Positions 16,569-26,682 are shown, counted from the first letter of the stretch. The stretch: 64,000 bases of DNA from Planctomyces sp. (GCA_016795105.1 JAEUIH010000002.1:62001-126000), one strand, 5' to 3'. Notes: generated by a model not told the origin, from the sequence alone. Numbers and translations: made by a program.

Positions 16569-17509
16569 AGTTCACCTCGATGGATCTTCATCAGGGAATT
16601 AAACAGCGACTGTAGTGAGTCATCTGCGGTCTTCATCTCATAGATCTGTATGCCTGAATCCCGGACCCAGTCAGGAATTGCCGAAGCCAGCTGGGTGGTG
16701 CTGCGTGTTGACACAACAAGAAGCTCGTCCCCTGAATCTGTGCGGCCCATCTTTGCACTCTCGGCCAGCGAAGCGGCAAGGATCATCCCGGCCAGCTGTC
16801 GCGGCTCGTTGGCTCGGATATGAATTTCCATTGGAACGTTATTCAGCAGTTCGTGCACTTCTTCTGCCGTCCCCGATGCAAGCAGGCGGCCACCGGAGAT
16901 CAGCAGAAATGACTGTGTCAGTGCTTCAATTTCGTAGAGCACATGGCTGGCGATGATGAGGCTCTTTCCCGATTTGATCCAGTCACGAAGCAGATTTGTC
17001 ATTTGTGATCGCCCAATTGGATCGAGACCGCTCAGGGGCTCATCGAGAATAAGGAGCTCGGGTTCATGGGAAATCGCCTGTGCAAGCTTGACGCGTTGAC
17101 GCATGCCACGCGAATAACTTGAAATCGGACGCGTCATCGCGTCCGTCATCCCAACACGCTCCATACATTCTTCGGCACACTTCCTTGCCTGTGCCGGACG
17201 AAGCCCCTGCATTTCGAGGAGAAACACGACCCAGTTGAGTCCACTGATGCCGGCATACATCCCTTCAAAACTGGGACAAAAGCCAATTCGTCGGAAGAGT
17301 TGCTGGTTGTTTCGCGGATTCATCCCGAGAACTTTAACGGTGCCGCGGGTTGGTTTGAGCTGCCCGGTGATCAGATGCAGGAATGTACTCTTTCCGGCAC
17401 CATTGGGGCCAAGCAGCCCATAAGCACCGGGCGGAAGAGCGAGGCAGATATCGTTCACACCCAGCACTCTGCCGTAGAGGCGTGTCACATGGTCAAATTC
17501 TATCATCAT
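16565..17509 (-). CDS. ABC transporter ATP-binding protein
   Basis: A 314-aa ATPase. It has Walker A GPNGAGKST near residue 34, the Q-loop at RIGFCPSFEG, signature YSRGMRQRVKLAQA (SRGMR in place of SGGQ) and Walker B LLILDEPLSGLDP. The H-loop is IASHVLYEIE. The last 90 residues are an extra domain of the kind found in ABC-2 ATPases (NatA/CcmA-like). It powers the adjacent permease. The start is the first of two adjacent ATG codons and has no good ribosome binding site, so the second ATG is equally possible. Confidence 0.9.
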   Translation of the reverse strand: MMIEFDHVTRLYGRVLGVNDICLALPPGAYGLLGPNGAGKSTFLHLITGQLKPTRGTVKVLGMNPRNNQQLFRRIGFCPSFEGMYAGISGLNWVVFLLEMQGLRPAQARKCAEECMERVGMTDAMTRPISSYSRGMRQRVKLAQAISHEPELLILDEPLSGLDPIGRSQMTNLLRDWIKSGKSLIIASHVLYEIEALTQSFLLISGGRLLASGTAEEVHELLNNVPMEIHIRANEPRQLAGMILAASLAESAKMGRTDSGDELLVVSTRSTTQLASAIPDWVRDSGIQIYEMKTADDSLQSLFNSLMKIHRGEL

Positions 17510-17533
17510 GGTGGAGATTGACTTGCTGGGAGA

Positions 17534-18070
17534 TCAGGGAAGGAAACCTCGATCGCGGAGTTCCTGGATATTGTCAGGAGCACTCGACATCACCTTTTCG
17601 GCTGCGTACTTCAACAGAGCAAATCCGGCGAGTTCAGCGGGGGCCGACAATATGGCAACTCGATCTTCGCCCTCGGAATCCAACTGACGATTGAGTCGAT
17701 CAACGGCTTCTTCGATCGTGTCGGTGACAATCTTGTCAGGGCCGGACTGGTTGCTGAGTTTCAGGCTGGAGAATGCCGCGGTCCGCGACATCAGAAAGGC
17801 CGCAAACCCTTCTGTCGCAGAATCTTCGAAGAAGTTCTGAAACTCCGGATGAAGCGAGTCCGGCGTGATAATGCGTGGTCGAGTGACCTTCACTTGACCC
17901 TGGCGAATGCGGACCAGTTCCTCACGGTCCGTCGAACGCGTGACAAGGAAATATGGGAGATCAGAGTCGCCAAACGTGAAAAGACCGCATTCGACGGGAC
18001 GTTCAATTCGAACCTGGCTCCAGGCCTCCTGAAATCTCCGGAACTGTTCAAATTCGTCAAAAACCGACAT
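17534..18070 (-). CDS. Unrecognised 178-aa protein
   Basis: The family is not recognised. The frame stays open to 18283, but that extension lies in rnpB. The first plausible start outside it is ATG at 18070 (MSVFDEFEQFRRFQEAW). The protein is acidic and soluble, with no signal or membrane segment. It looks like a short alpha/beta N-terminal domain (VECGLFTFGDSDLPYFLVT) followed by helices. It sits 24 bp upstream of the ABC ATPase gene on the same strand and about 100 bp downstream of the rnpB 3' end, so it may be read from the rnpB promoter or lead the ABC operon. Confidence 0.65.
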   Translation of the reverse strand: MSVFDEFEQFRRFQEAWSQVRIERPVECGLFTFGDSDLPYFLVTRSTDREELVRIRQGQVKVTRPRIITPDSLHPEFQNFFEDSATEGFAAFLMSRTAAFSSLKLSNQSGPDKIVTDTIEEAVDRLNRQLDSEGEDRVAILSAPAELAGFALLKYAAEKVMSSAPDNIQELRDRGFLP

Positions 18071-18166
18071 AAAGAATAGTCCGATCCGAGTCGGAGAAAG
18101 AAAAAGTAAATCTGTCGCGTGTGAATCGTTTGCGTTTTCGAATGGAAAGTCAAAGGAAATGAGAAT

Positions 18167-18553
<387 letters not shown>

Positions 18554-18969
18554 GTGGTTCATGTTAACAGAAGCTGCAGCAGAATGAATCACCGCTCGTC
18601 GCGCACTGCAGCATTCTGACGCATATAACCGCACTCCCGACAAGAATGCCTGAAAAACCGTCTGGAGACAGGCAAAGGGTTTGACCACCCTGGCCTTGTC
18701 CATTAGGCTCCTCCTGGCCTTTTGTTCCGGCGCCCGGAACCTCAACAACATACTGATTAATGCGGGAATGGAACAGAAAATGCCATTCAGTCGAACTGTT
18801 GTGCTGGTCGAAGTACCGGAAAATGGTCGTATCCTTCATTGATTTCTCATCTCCTGTCCTGAAACTTTTCTTAGCTTCCATTCTGAAACTTTCCGAAACT
18901 GATTCCTGAACGCCTCGTTTCTGTGTTCACCGAATCAGCATTTGAACTTTGACGGAGACCTGGTTCACA
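18554..18969. other. Region between rnpB and the FHA gene, promoters only
   Basis: This 416-bp region separates divergent rnpB and the FHA gene. A weak -10-like TAACAT on the minus strand, about 7 nt before the rnpB 5' end, could be its promoter, but the -35 is poor. A minus-strand frame of 105 codons (18564-18881) has no family features and runs into the rnpB promoter area, so I do not call it. Confidence 0.35.
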
Positions 18970-19443
18970 ATGCTTGGCGAATTGATTCCCTGCGGTGGCG
19001 GAGATTCCATCCCACTTCTAAAACCACGTTTGATGGTTGGACGCCGAACGTCGTGCGACATCGTGCTCGCATTTCCAAACGTCTCGTCGAATCATTGCGA
19101 GCTGGAACTCAAGGAAGACTACTGGCACATCCGGGACCTGGGCAGCAGCAACGGTGTTCGAGTCAACGGGGAACGTTGTCAGTCCAAAATGATCATGCCA
19201 GGCGATGAAGTTCAGATTGCCAGGCAGCGTTACATTCTGCATTACAAGTTGAAAGGGAATGCGGCCCCCCCGGAAGAAGAAAACCCGTTCTCAATGGGAC
19301 TGCTCGAAAAAGCGGGGCTCCAAAAAGACCAGGCCACCATGGGCCGCCTGCCTCCATCGTCCCGCCCAAAATCAAGATCCAAAGATGCCCGCCGCGGCAG
19401 CTCGGAAGACGACTTTATCATGGACTGGCTCAACGACGAATAA
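18970..19443 (+). CDS. FHA-domain protein
   Basis: 157 aa. An FHA phosphothreonine-binding domain covers residues about 5-95, with the signature residues GRRTSCDIVL, SSNHCEL and GSSNGVRVNG. The conserved Gly-Arg, Ser-x-x-His and Asn needed to bind phosphothreonine are all present. The C-terminal 60 residues are basic, Ser/Pro-rich and disordered, then acidic (DDFIMDWLNDE). It probably reads Ser/Thr kinase output; a kinase gene lies at 32979 but is not adjacent. The ATG at 18970 is preferred over an in-frame TTG at 18949. Hairpin repeats follow the stop after 35 bp. Confidence 0.9.
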   Translation: MLGELIPCGGGDSIPLLKPRLMVGRRTSCDIVLAFPNVSSNHCELELKEDYWHIRDLGSSNGVRVNGERCQSKMIMPGDEVQIARQRYILHYKLKGNAAPPEEENPFSMGLLEKAGLQKDQATMGRLPPSSRPKSRSKDARRGSSEDDFIMDWLNDE

Positions 19444-19478
19444 CCGTCTGAGTGCAACGGGCATTCCTCCGTCCCGCT

Positions 19479-19682
19479 CTGGTTCGAGTACTGTCGAGGC
19501 GCCAGGGACGGCTCGGGGAGGAATCCCCAAGCTACATTTTGTGCAGCACTGGTTCGAGTACTACCGCGGCGCCAGGATCGGCTCGGGGAAGAATCCCCAA
19601 GCTACACTTTCGTTCCGCACTGGTTCGAGTACTACCGCGGCGCCAGGGACGTGCTCGGGGAAGAATCCCCAAGCTACATTTT
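19479..19682 (+). repeat. Hairpin repeat array B, three copies, about 70-nt period
   Basis: Three copies share GGTTCGAGTACTACCGCGGC, then GCCAGGGACGTGCTC, the hairpin CGGGGAAGAATCCCC, and AAGCTACATTTT. GGTTCGAGTA begins at 19481, 19551 and 19622. The flanks (GTGCTCGGG, AAGCTACATTT) match array A1, so it is the same family. The stem here is GGGGA/TCCCC in place of GGGCA/TGCCC. Confidence 0.88.
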
Positions 19683-19953
19683 TACAGCACAGGAGAACGA
19701 GCGGACACCCGTTTTTTTCATTTCCGGGAAAATTGTCGTCTGGAAGAAATCGGCGGCACAGATTCCAGCGTCTGCTTTGCGTAAAGTTTGTCTCGACTTC
19801 TTGACAACCTGATATCGGGGCTGTAACACTTAATTTCAAGGATTTGCGCCGGCTTGAGATGTCGGGCAGGTCGAGAGATTCCCTCCTTGATTTTCCCGCC
19901 TCCTCGTTACGATTAATGTTGCATACTTGCAACTACCCACCCGGAGAACACGA
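19683..19953 (+). promoter_or_regulatory. Putative promoter region of the DUF1501 gene
   Basis: A consensus -35 TTGACA (19801-19806) is followed after 17 nt by TAACAC (19824-19829). This gives a possible start about 115 nt before the gene. A second weak pair is TTGATT (19887) with TACGAT (19908). A 6-bp inverted repeat, GTTGCA-TACT-TGCAAC (19918-19933), lies in the leader close to the ribosome binding site GGAG. It could be an operator or leader hairpin. Inference from sequence only. Confidence 0.4.
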
Positions 19954-21252
19954 ATGCGTCGTATGACATCGCGAAGGGATTTCCTCCACGTTGGATTTTG
20001 TGGAGGAATTGGCCTGACACTCGCTCAATATCTGAAGTTTCAGGCAGCCCAGGCGGACATCAAGCAGTACGAAAGTAAGGAAGGCACTGCAAAGTCAGTG
20101 ATTTTCATCTTCCTTCCGGGCGGTATGGCTCATCAGGAGAGCTTCGACCCCAAGCCGTATGCTCCGATTGAGTATCGTGGTCCAATGAACTCCATTGAGA
20201 CCAATGTACCGGGCATTTTCATTAACGAACGTTGGGTCCAGACCTCGAAGGTCATGGATAAAATCACGATTTGTCGGTCCATGACTCATGGCGAGGCAGC
20301 CCATGAGCGAGGGACTCACAATATGTTCACAGGATATCGCCCGAGTCCGGCGTTGTCCTATCCGAGCATGGGAAGCGTCGTTTCGCACGAGTTTCCACCA
20401 CGAAACGACGTGCCTCAGTACATCTGCATTCCCGGCCAGCCGAACGAATTTGCAGGGACTGGTTACCTGAGTTCCTCATTTGCACCGTTCAGTCTTGGCT
20501 CCGACCCGGCTGACGGGAACTTCACAGTCCGCGACCTGAAGTTGCCAGGTGGTGTCACGGATGAGCGGTTTTCACGTCGCCGCAAGGCACTCGATGCGGT
20601 GAATGATTACTTCCTCACCAAGGAAAAGGCTGATTCACTCGACGCTGTCGATACGTTCTATCAGCGTGCCTACGGAATGTTGTCTTCCCAGACCGCTCGC
20701 GAAGCGTTTGATCTCAGCAAAGAGCCGGATGCGTTGCGAGACGAATACGGTCGTAATCAGGCGGGAGCCCGCATGTTGATGGCTCGCCGACTTGTGGAAG
20801 CTGGTGCAAGATTCGTGACCCTGACCTACGGTGGTTGGGACATGCACGACAATATCGCAGCCGGTATGAATGGTCAGGTTCCACCACTGGATCAGGCCTT
20901 TGGACGCTTGATTCGTGACCTTGATGAACGCGGTCGTCTGAAAGACACACTGGTATGTATTGCCAGCGAATTCGGGCGAACACCGAAGATTAATGGCACG
21001 GCCGGTCGCGATCACTGGCCAAAGGTATTCAGCGTAGTGATGGCAGGTGGCGGGGTTAAGGGTGGATTTGTGTACGGCACATCAAATTCGACTGCCAGCG
21101 AACCTGAAGACAATCCATTGAACGTGGAAGACTGGGCAACCACTATTTATAGTTGCCTTGGAATTGTTGCAGACAAAGAATTGATGGCACCTGGCGATCG
21201 GCCGATCGAAATTGTCGATGGTGGTAAAATTCGCACAGACCTGCTTGCTTAG
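19954..21252 (+). CDS. DUF1501 protein, Tat-exported
   Basis: 432 aa. The N-terminus MRRMTSRRDFLHVGFCGGIG has a twin-arginine signal (SRRDFL) and a hydrophobic region, so it is exported folded. The rest is a DUF1501 domain (sulfatase/alkaline-phosphatase-like fold). It includes FIFLPGGMAHQESFDPKP, THGEAAHERGTHNMFTGYRP, TLTYGGWDMHD and SEFGRTPKINGTAGRDHW. The last has the Glu/Asp/His set often conserved in this fold. DUF1501 genes are abundant in planctomycetes and usually sit beside DUF1549/DUF1553 genes, as here, but the reaction is unknown. The ATG at 19954 has GGAG 7 nt upstream. A longer frame to 19927 lacks support. Confidence 0.93.
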   Translation: MRRMTSRRDFLHVGFCGGIGLTLAQYLKFQAAQADIKQYESKEGTAKSVIFIFLPGGMAHQESFDPKPYAPIEYRGPMNSIETNVPGIFINERWVQTSKVMDKITICRSMTHGEAAHERGTHNMFTGYRPSPALSYPSMGSVVSHEFPPRNDVPQYICIPGQPNEFAGTGYLSSSFAPFSLGSDPADGNFTVRDLKLPGGVTDERFSRRRKALDAVNDYFLTKEKADSLDAVDTFYQRAYGMLSSQTAREAFDLSKEPDALRDEYGRNQAGARMLMARRLVEAGARFVTLTYGGWDMHDNIAAGMNGQVPPLDQAFGRLIRDLDERGRLKDTLVCIASEFGRTPKINGTAGRDHWPKVFSVVMAGGGVKGGFVYGTSNSTASEPEDNPLNVEDWATTIYSCLGIVADKELMAPGDRPIEIVDGGKIRTDLLA

Positions 21253-21273
21253 TGAATTTGACGAAAAACATTT

Positions 21274-21317
21274 CAACGCTGCGGATCGCCTGATGGCTGA
21301 TCTTCAGCGTTGTTTTG
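21274..21317 (+). terminator. Probable terminator after the DUF1501 gene
   Basis: CAACGCTG (21274-21281) pairs with CAGCGTTG (21305-21312), an 8-bp perfect stem with a 23-nt loop, followed by TTTTG. The long loop and short T-tract make it weaker than the rpsA terminator. Confidence 0.5.
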
Positions 21318-21514
21318 CAAAACGGCCGGCGCATTTCAGATGCCGGTCAGCTGTGGTGACGCTTGTTGATGGTATCCGGTACTGAGAGCGGAAGTATCAG
21401 GGTCAAAGAGTTTATAAATCGACGTGCTCCGTCGGAACGCTTCAGGATTGATTGCGTTCGGGGGGAATTGCAGCACGAATTTTTCGCAGTGAGTCTGCGG
21501 GAACAGGTTCTTCC

Positions 21515-23977
21515 ATGAGGACGATCTTTTCAGCGTTGTTGGTATTCGTGATTGGCGTGACGAGCCATTCAGCTTTAATTGCGGCTGATCCGGAATTGAG
21601 CATCATTCTCCCGAGGGGAGCTCAACGCGGAACCGAGCAGGTGTTTCAGTTCTCGGGAGCCCGCCTTGACGATGCTCAGGAGATTTTCTTCTACGAACCT
21701 GGCTTTGAAGTTCTTGAGATCACTCCCGTCAATGCGAATGCGATCAATGTCAAAGTGCGGATCGCCGCTGACTGTACTCTGGGAGAACACACCGCGCAGG
21801 TGAGAACCAAAAGTGGTGTTTCGGACTACCGAACATTCTTTGTTGGAGCTCTTCCTGTCATTGATGAGAAGGAGCCGAACACGGAGTTCTCAACACCTCA
21901 GCCGATCGCTCTGAATACAACAGTGCAGGGCGTCGTCGAGAATGAAGATGTCGATTACTTTCTGATTGAAGCAAAGAAGGGGCAACGCATTTCGGTAGAA
22001 GTTGAAGGTATGCGATTTGGTCAAACCCTGTTTGATCCCTATATCGCGATACTCGACGAAAAACGATTTGAGTTATCCGCTGTTGATGATGCTCCGCTGG
22101 TTCGTCAGGACGCTGCAACCTCAATCGTTGTTCCGGAAGACGGCAAATACATCGTTGAAATGAGAGAGAGTGGGTACGGTGGCAATGGCTCATGCCGTTA
22201 CCGGCTTCACGTTGGCACGTTTCCACGCCCGATTGCTGTCTTTCCACCAGGAGGCAAAGCAGGTGAAGAAGTTGAGCTCACGTTTCTTGGAGACGCACTT
22301 GGTCCGGTAACTCGTAAAGTGACTTTGCCGTCGGATGGTTCCGTTGAGTCGATTGTGTTTCCGGAAGATGAACAGGGAATTGCGCCGTCCGGACATTCGA
22401 TTCGCGTGTCTACTGTGCCGAACTCTGTTGAAGTGGAGCCAAACGCATCGTTTGAACAGGCGACTGTGGTCGAGTTTCCGTCGGCATTCAACGGCGTTCT
22501 TCAGGAGCCGGGTGACGTCGACGTATTTCGATTTACCGCGAAGGCTGGTCAGGTCTTCGAGGTGGAGTGCCTTGGTCGGCGAATTCGATCCGCAATCGAT
22601 CCGGTTGTAAATTTGTATAAGGGGAATGGTGAGGGAATCACAGGCAACGACGACAGCCGCGGACCTGACAGTTACTTTCGGTTTCAGGTGCCTGCTGACG
22701 GCGAGTATCTTCTAAGAGTGACCGACCATCTTGGTCGCGGCGGCCCGGAGTTCACTTATCGTGTGGAATTTCAGGATGTCAAGCCATCTCTGACGGTCGG
22801 TATACCTCGAGTCGCCCGGTATTCTCAGTCTCGCCAGCAGGTTTACGTTCCTCGAGGAGGGCGATTTGGAACTCTGGTGTCAGCGGAGCGACTGAATTTT
22901 GGTGGAGAGTTGACAATCGATGACATGGTTCTGCCACCTGGCATCAAGATCGTTGCTCCACCAATGCGTGCAGATCAAAACGTGATGCCGGTTGTCTTTG
23001 AAGCCGCAGCGGACGCTCCGAATGCCGGTGCTTTGGTAGACTTCCGCATGAAGACGACCGACCCGAATCTGCCTTTGTCCGGACGATTCACAAATCGTGC
23101 AGACTTCGTGATCGCTGGTCCTGGACAGTCGTTGTATGTCTGGAAAGATGTCGAACGCCTTCCAGTTGCGGTGGTTGATGAACTTCCGTTTTCGATTGAA
23201 ATCATTCAGCCAAAGGTACCGATTGTTCGCGACGGATTGTTGAACCTCAGGATCATTGCAAAGAAGAAAGAAGGCTGGGACGAAGAGATTCAGGTTCAGT
23301 TCCCTTATCGTCCCCCGGGAATTGGTGCGAATAGTGCGATTTCGATTCCCAAAGGACAGACCGAAGGGCTCTACCAGCTGAACGCGGCGGCGAATGCAAC
23401 AATCGGCAAGTGGCCGGTATTCGCTCTGGCAAGTGCCAATGTCAATGGTGCTGCCTGGGCATCTTCGCAGATGGCTGAACTGGAAGTCGCTGAACCGTAT
23501 ATTGGGATTACTCTCAAACGGGCATCGGTTGAAATCGGGCAGGCCACGGAAGTGATTGCCGAAGTTCAGGTTCTCAAAGAATTGAAGACGCCAGCGACCG
23601 TGACATTGCTTGGGCTTCCTCATAAGGTGACCTCAGAACCTCTTCAGATTACCGGTGAGACAAAGGAACTCGTATTCAAGGTTGCAACCGGTATGGAGAG
23701 CCCTGAAGGGACTCATAAGAACGTGTTTTGCCAGGTGACGGTCACCGAGAATGAAGAGCCCATCATTCATGCACGGGTTGGCGATACCGAACTTCGAATT
23801 GACAAGCCGATTCCAAAGCCCACTGCGGCTCCAATGCCTGCTCCTGAGGCAGTTGCAGCTGCTCCGGCAGCACCAGCACCTGTTGCCCCTCCAGCAGAAA
23901 AGCGTTTGACTCGACTGGAGAAACTGAGACTGGAAGCTCAGCAGCGAGCCGGCACGGCTCCGGCTGCTCAGCCATAG
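21515..23977 (+). CDS. Secreted protein with pre-peptidase C-terminal (PPC) domains
   Basis: 820 aa from the ATG at 21515 (MRTIFSALLVFVIGVTSHSA, signal peptide cleaved near 22-26). The body is a chain of beta-sandwich domains. An IPT-like N-terminal domain (LPRGAQRGTEQVFQFSGARL) is followed by two PPC-type domains. These have the EPNxxxxxA...G.....DVDYFxxxAKxGQ signature at about residues 125-235 and 310-430. Further Ig-like domains follow, and the tail (about 760-820) is Ala/Pro-rich. No catalytic site was seen. It lies between DUF1501 and DUF1549/DUF1553 genes on the same strand, a common planctomycete arrangement, and may act as a cell-surface partner of those proteins. An upstream frame to 21452 is ignored. 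Confidence 0.87.
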   Translation: MRTIFSALLVFVIGVTSHSALIAADPELSIILPRGAQRGTEQVFQFSGARLDDAQEIFFYEPGFEVLEITPVNANAINVKVRIAADCTLGEHTAQVRTKSGVSDYRTFFVGALPVIDEKEPNTEFSTPQPIALNTTVQGVVENEDVDYFLIEAKKGQRISVEVEGMRFGQTLFDPYIAILDEKRFELSAVDDAPLVRQDAATSIVVPEDGKYIVEMRESGYGGNGSCRYRLHVGTFPRPIAVFPPGGKAGEEVELTFLGDALGPVTRKVTLPSDGSVESIVFPEDEQGIAPSGHSIRVSTVPNSVEVEPNASFEQATVVEFPSAFNGVLQEPGDVDVFRFTAKAGQVFEVECLGRRIRSAIDPVVNLYKGNGEGITGNDDSRGPDSYFRFQVPADGEYLLRVTDHLGRGGPEFTYRVEFQDVKPSLTVGIPRVARYSQSRQQVYVPRGGRFGTLVSAERLNFGGELTIDDMVLPPGIKIVAPPMRADQNVMPVVFEAAADAPNAGALVDFRMKTTDPNLPLSGRFTNRADFVIAGPGQSLYVWKDVERLPVAVVDELPFSIEIIQPKVPIVRDGLLNLRIIAKKKEGWDEEIQVQFPYRPPGIGANSAISIPKGQTEGLYQLNAAANATIGKWPVFALASANVNGAAWASSQMAELEVAEPYIGITLKRASVEIGQATEVIAEVQVLKELKTPATVTLLGLPHKVTSEPLQITGETKELVFKVATGMESPEGTHKNVFCQVTVTENEEPIIHARVGDTELRIDKPIPKPTAAPMPAPEAVAAAPAAPAPVAPPAEKRLTRLEKLRLEAQQRAGTAPAAQP

Positions 23978-24078
23978 ATTCGGCGAAATCCTTTTCTCGA
24001 GGACACATCCCGGGATTGAATGCTCATACCTCAAACAGAATATTTTCAACCACTGACATTAAGTGTGGATTGGTTACT

Positions 24079-26511
24079 ATGAGAACTCTGGCTTCGACCT
24101 TAACCGTAATGCTGTGCAGCCTGCTGAGCGCTGCTGCGTTCGCTCAGGATCCGGCCCCTGCTTCAATTTCCGTGGCTCCTGGCGACATTCACCTGTCTGC
24201 TGTGAGAGATCGACAACTGCTGATCGTTCAGGCAGTGATGCCGAACGGTTTGACGCAGGATGTAACGGATCAGGCAACACTGGTGATTGAGAATGAATCG
24301 CTCGTTCGTCGCGAAGCAAATCTGTTTCTTCCTGTTGCCGATGGAGCCACAAAAGTCACGGTTTCGTACGGTGGCCATTCAATTGATGTGCCGGTGACAG
24401 TTCAGAACTGTACGGTCGATCCTCCAATCAGTTTCCGAATGGATGTCATGCCGGTCTTTATGAAGACCAGCTGCAATAACGGCAGTTGTCATGGAGCGGC
24501 TCGTGGCAAAGATGGATTTCGCTTGTCTTTGTTTGGGTTTGATCCCGAAGGCGACCACTATCGCCTGACACGCGAGATTCCTGGCCGTCGAATCAATCTG
24601 GCTCTGCCAAAAGAGAGTCTGCTCGTCGAAAAGGGTGCGGGAGTCGTTCCTCACACTGGCGGAAAGCGATTCGATGTTGGTGGAGAACACTACAATACGG
24701 TTGTTCGCTGGCTGGAGTCCGGAGCACCGAACGATCCAGGTCCGGTACCGGCTGTTGTCGCAGTTGAGCTTTATCCCAAAGAGGCCGTGATGGACGGCGA
24801 AGGCGCTACTCAGCGTCTGACGGTTCGAGCGAAGTATTCGGATGGGACTGATCGCGATGTCACGTCACTCGCCTACTTTAGCTCGAACAACGAGAACTCG
24901 GCAGAGATTGATCAGAAGGGACTGGTCACTGCTCACGTCCGCGGCGAAGCCTTCATCATGGCTCGATTCGACACGCACACGGTCGGCTCTCACTTTATCG
25001 TTCTGCCCAAGGGACTCGAATACACCGATCCAAAGACTCCGGAGTTCAATTACATCGATACTCTGGTCCACAACAAGCTGCGAAAGCTGAGAATCATTCC
25101 TTCGGAGGTCTGTTCAGACGAACAATTCCTGCGTCGAGTGTTTGTAGATATTACAGGGACTCTTCCTTCGGCTGACGAGCACAATCGATTTGTTGCGGAT
25201 ACGGATCCGGCAAAGCGAGAGAAGGTCGTGGACGAGCTTCTGAAACGCAAAGAATTTGTAGACATCTGGGTGATGAAGTGGGCCGAGTTGCTTCAGGTTC
25301 GAACGATTGACAATCGAGTTGCCACAAAGCCAATGTTGTCCTACTTCAACTGGCTTCGTGAGAAGATTGCCAGCAACACTCCTTCAAACGTGATGGTCAA
25401 AGAAATCATTTCGTCTCGAGGCGGTTCTTTTGCGAGTCCTGCTACGAACTATTATCAGACAGAAACCGAGACGCTGAAAGTTGCCGAAAACGCGGCTCAG
25501 GTATTTCTCGGAATGCGAATCCAGTGTGCACAGTGTCACAACCATCCGTTTGACCGGTGGACCATGGACGACTACTACGGATTCGCGGCTTTCTTTGCAC
25601 AGATCGGACGCAAGCAGGGTGAAGACCCGCGAGAGACGATCATCTTTAATTCCGGCGGTGGCGAAGTCAGACACCTCGTGGATGGTCGTAATATGGCGCC
25701 CAAGTTTCTTGGTGGCATCACGCCCGATCTTCAGGGACGTGATCGTCGAGAGATGTTGGGTGAATGGCTGGCATCGCCGGAGAATCCGTACTTTGCAAAA
25801 AATCTCGGCAACATTGTCTGGGCACACTTCTTCGGACGTGGAATTATCGACGAAGTCGATGACGTACGAGTCTCTAACCCACCATCGAACGCAGAGCTGC
25901 TTGATGAGCTGGGAAAACGATTCACCTCCTACAACTATGATTTCCGCGCTTTGGTAAAAGACATTTGTCTGTCGCGAACTTATCAGCTTTCGACTCAGGC
26001 AAACCCAACCAACGAGATGGATCAAAAGAACTTTGCTCGAGCAGAATTGCGTCGAATGAGGGCCGAAGTGCTTCTCGACTGTATCAACACAGTGACATCG
26101 ACTCAGGAGAAGTTCCCGGGGCTGCCTGTTGGTGCTCGAGCTGTCCATATTGCTGACGGAAATACATCAACATACTTCCTGACAACATTTGGTCGTGCAA
26201 AGCGTGAGAGCGTCTGTTCATGCGAAGTGAAAATGGAGCCAAACCTCTCTCAGGCTCTTCACCTGATCAACGGTGAAACGACAAACAGCAAGATTCAGCA
26301 GGGCGGACTGGTTCCAAAGATGCTGAGCGAAGGGAAGACTCCAACGGATATTATCAATGAGTTGTATCTCCGTTGCTTCTCACGTCTGCCAACCGAAAAG
26401 GAACTTCAATCACTGCTCGGAATCGTTGCTGAACAGCAAAATCCTCAGGAAGCTCTTGAAGATATTTTCTGGTCGATGCTGAATTCCCGCGAATTCCTGT
26501 TTAACCACTGA
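24079..26511 (+). CDS. PSCyt2/PSD1 (DUF1549/DUF1553) protein with Ig-like domain
   Basis: 810 aa. A signal peptide (MRTLASTLTVMLCSLLSAAA) precedes a BIG2-like domain near residues 30-110. A cytochrome-like segment follows with CNNGSCHGAARGKDGF, where CxxxxCHG replaces a standard CxxCH. A second Ig-like domain (LTVRAKYSDGTDRDVTSLA) comes before DUF1549 (about 330-530), which includes CAQCHNHPFDRW (a CxxCH heme site). DUF1553 (about 580-800) follows with WAHFFGRGIIDEVDDVR and SCECEVKMEPNLSQ-like cysteines. The protein is probably a periplasmic heme protein of unknown reaction. It is cotranscribed with the PSCyt1-WD40 gene downstream and is a paralogue of the gene at 36097. Confidence 0.92.
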   Translation: MRTLASTLTVMLCSLLSAAAFAQDPAPASISVAPGDIHLSAVRDRQLLIVQAVMPNGLTQDVTDQATLVIENESLVRREANLFLPVADGATKVTVSYGGHSIDVPVTVQNCTVDPPISFRMDVMPVFMKTSCNNGSCHGAARGKDGFRLSLFGFDPEGDHYRLTREIPGRRINLALPKESLLVEKGAGVVPHTGGKRFDVGGEHYNTVVRWLESGAPNDPGPVPAVVAVELYPKEAVMDGEGATQRLTVRAKYSDGTDRDVTSLAYFSSNNENSAEIDQKGLVTAHVRGEAFIMARFDTHTVGSHFIVLPKGLEYTDPKTPEFNYIDTLVHNKLRKLRIIPSEVCSDEQFLRRVFVDITGTLPSADEHNRFVADTDPAKREKVVDELLKRKEFVDIWVMKWAELLQVRTIDNRVATKPMLSYFNWLREKIASNTPSNVMVKEIISSRGGSFASPATNYYQTETETLKVAENAAQVFLGMRIQCAQCHNHPFDRWTMDDYYGFAAFFAQIGRKQGEDPRETIIFNSGGGEVRHLVDGRNMAPKFLGGITPDLQGRDRREMLGEWLASPENPYFAKNLGNIVWAHFFGRGIIDEVDDVRVSNPPSNAELLDELGKRFTSYNYDFRALVKDICLSRTYQLSTQANPTNEMDQKNFARAELRRMRAEVLLDCINTVTSTQEKFPGLPVGARAVHIADGNTSTYFLTTFGRAKRESVCSCEVKMEPNLSQALHLINGETTNSKIQQGGLVPKMLSEGKTPTDIINELYLRCFSRLPTEKELQSLLGIVAEQQNPQEALEDIFWSMLNSREFLFNH

Positions 26512-26682
26512 TACGAAGCGACACCTGATGGAGCTGCTGGAACTCCGTCAGGATCGTGAAGAAACATACAACCCGAAAACATTGTGAAAGTTGGCAAGCT
26601 GCAACGGACTCTGCCGATCAATTCGGTTGGTGAACCCTCGGTTAGCTTGTCGTTTGAATCGGATCTTGGGGGGCTGTGGAAA

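Noticed and set aside
18564-18881. 105-codon minus-strand frame upstream of rnpB
   Set aside because: It would occupy the rnpB promoter region and shows no family features; a real small gene here is possible but unsupported.
19481-19500. tRNA T-arm-like GGTTCGAGTACTACC
   Set aside because: It is part of the repeat unit. No acceptor stem, anticodon arm or CCA-side pairing can be built around it.
22880-23623. 247-codon antisense frame in the PPC-domain gene
   Set aside because: It is a shadow frame rich in Arg/Cys/His and lacks any recognisable feature.
25384-26148. 254-codon antisense frame in the DUF1549/DUF1553 gene
   Set aside because: It is antisense to the strongly conserved DUF1549 region and has no independent signals.
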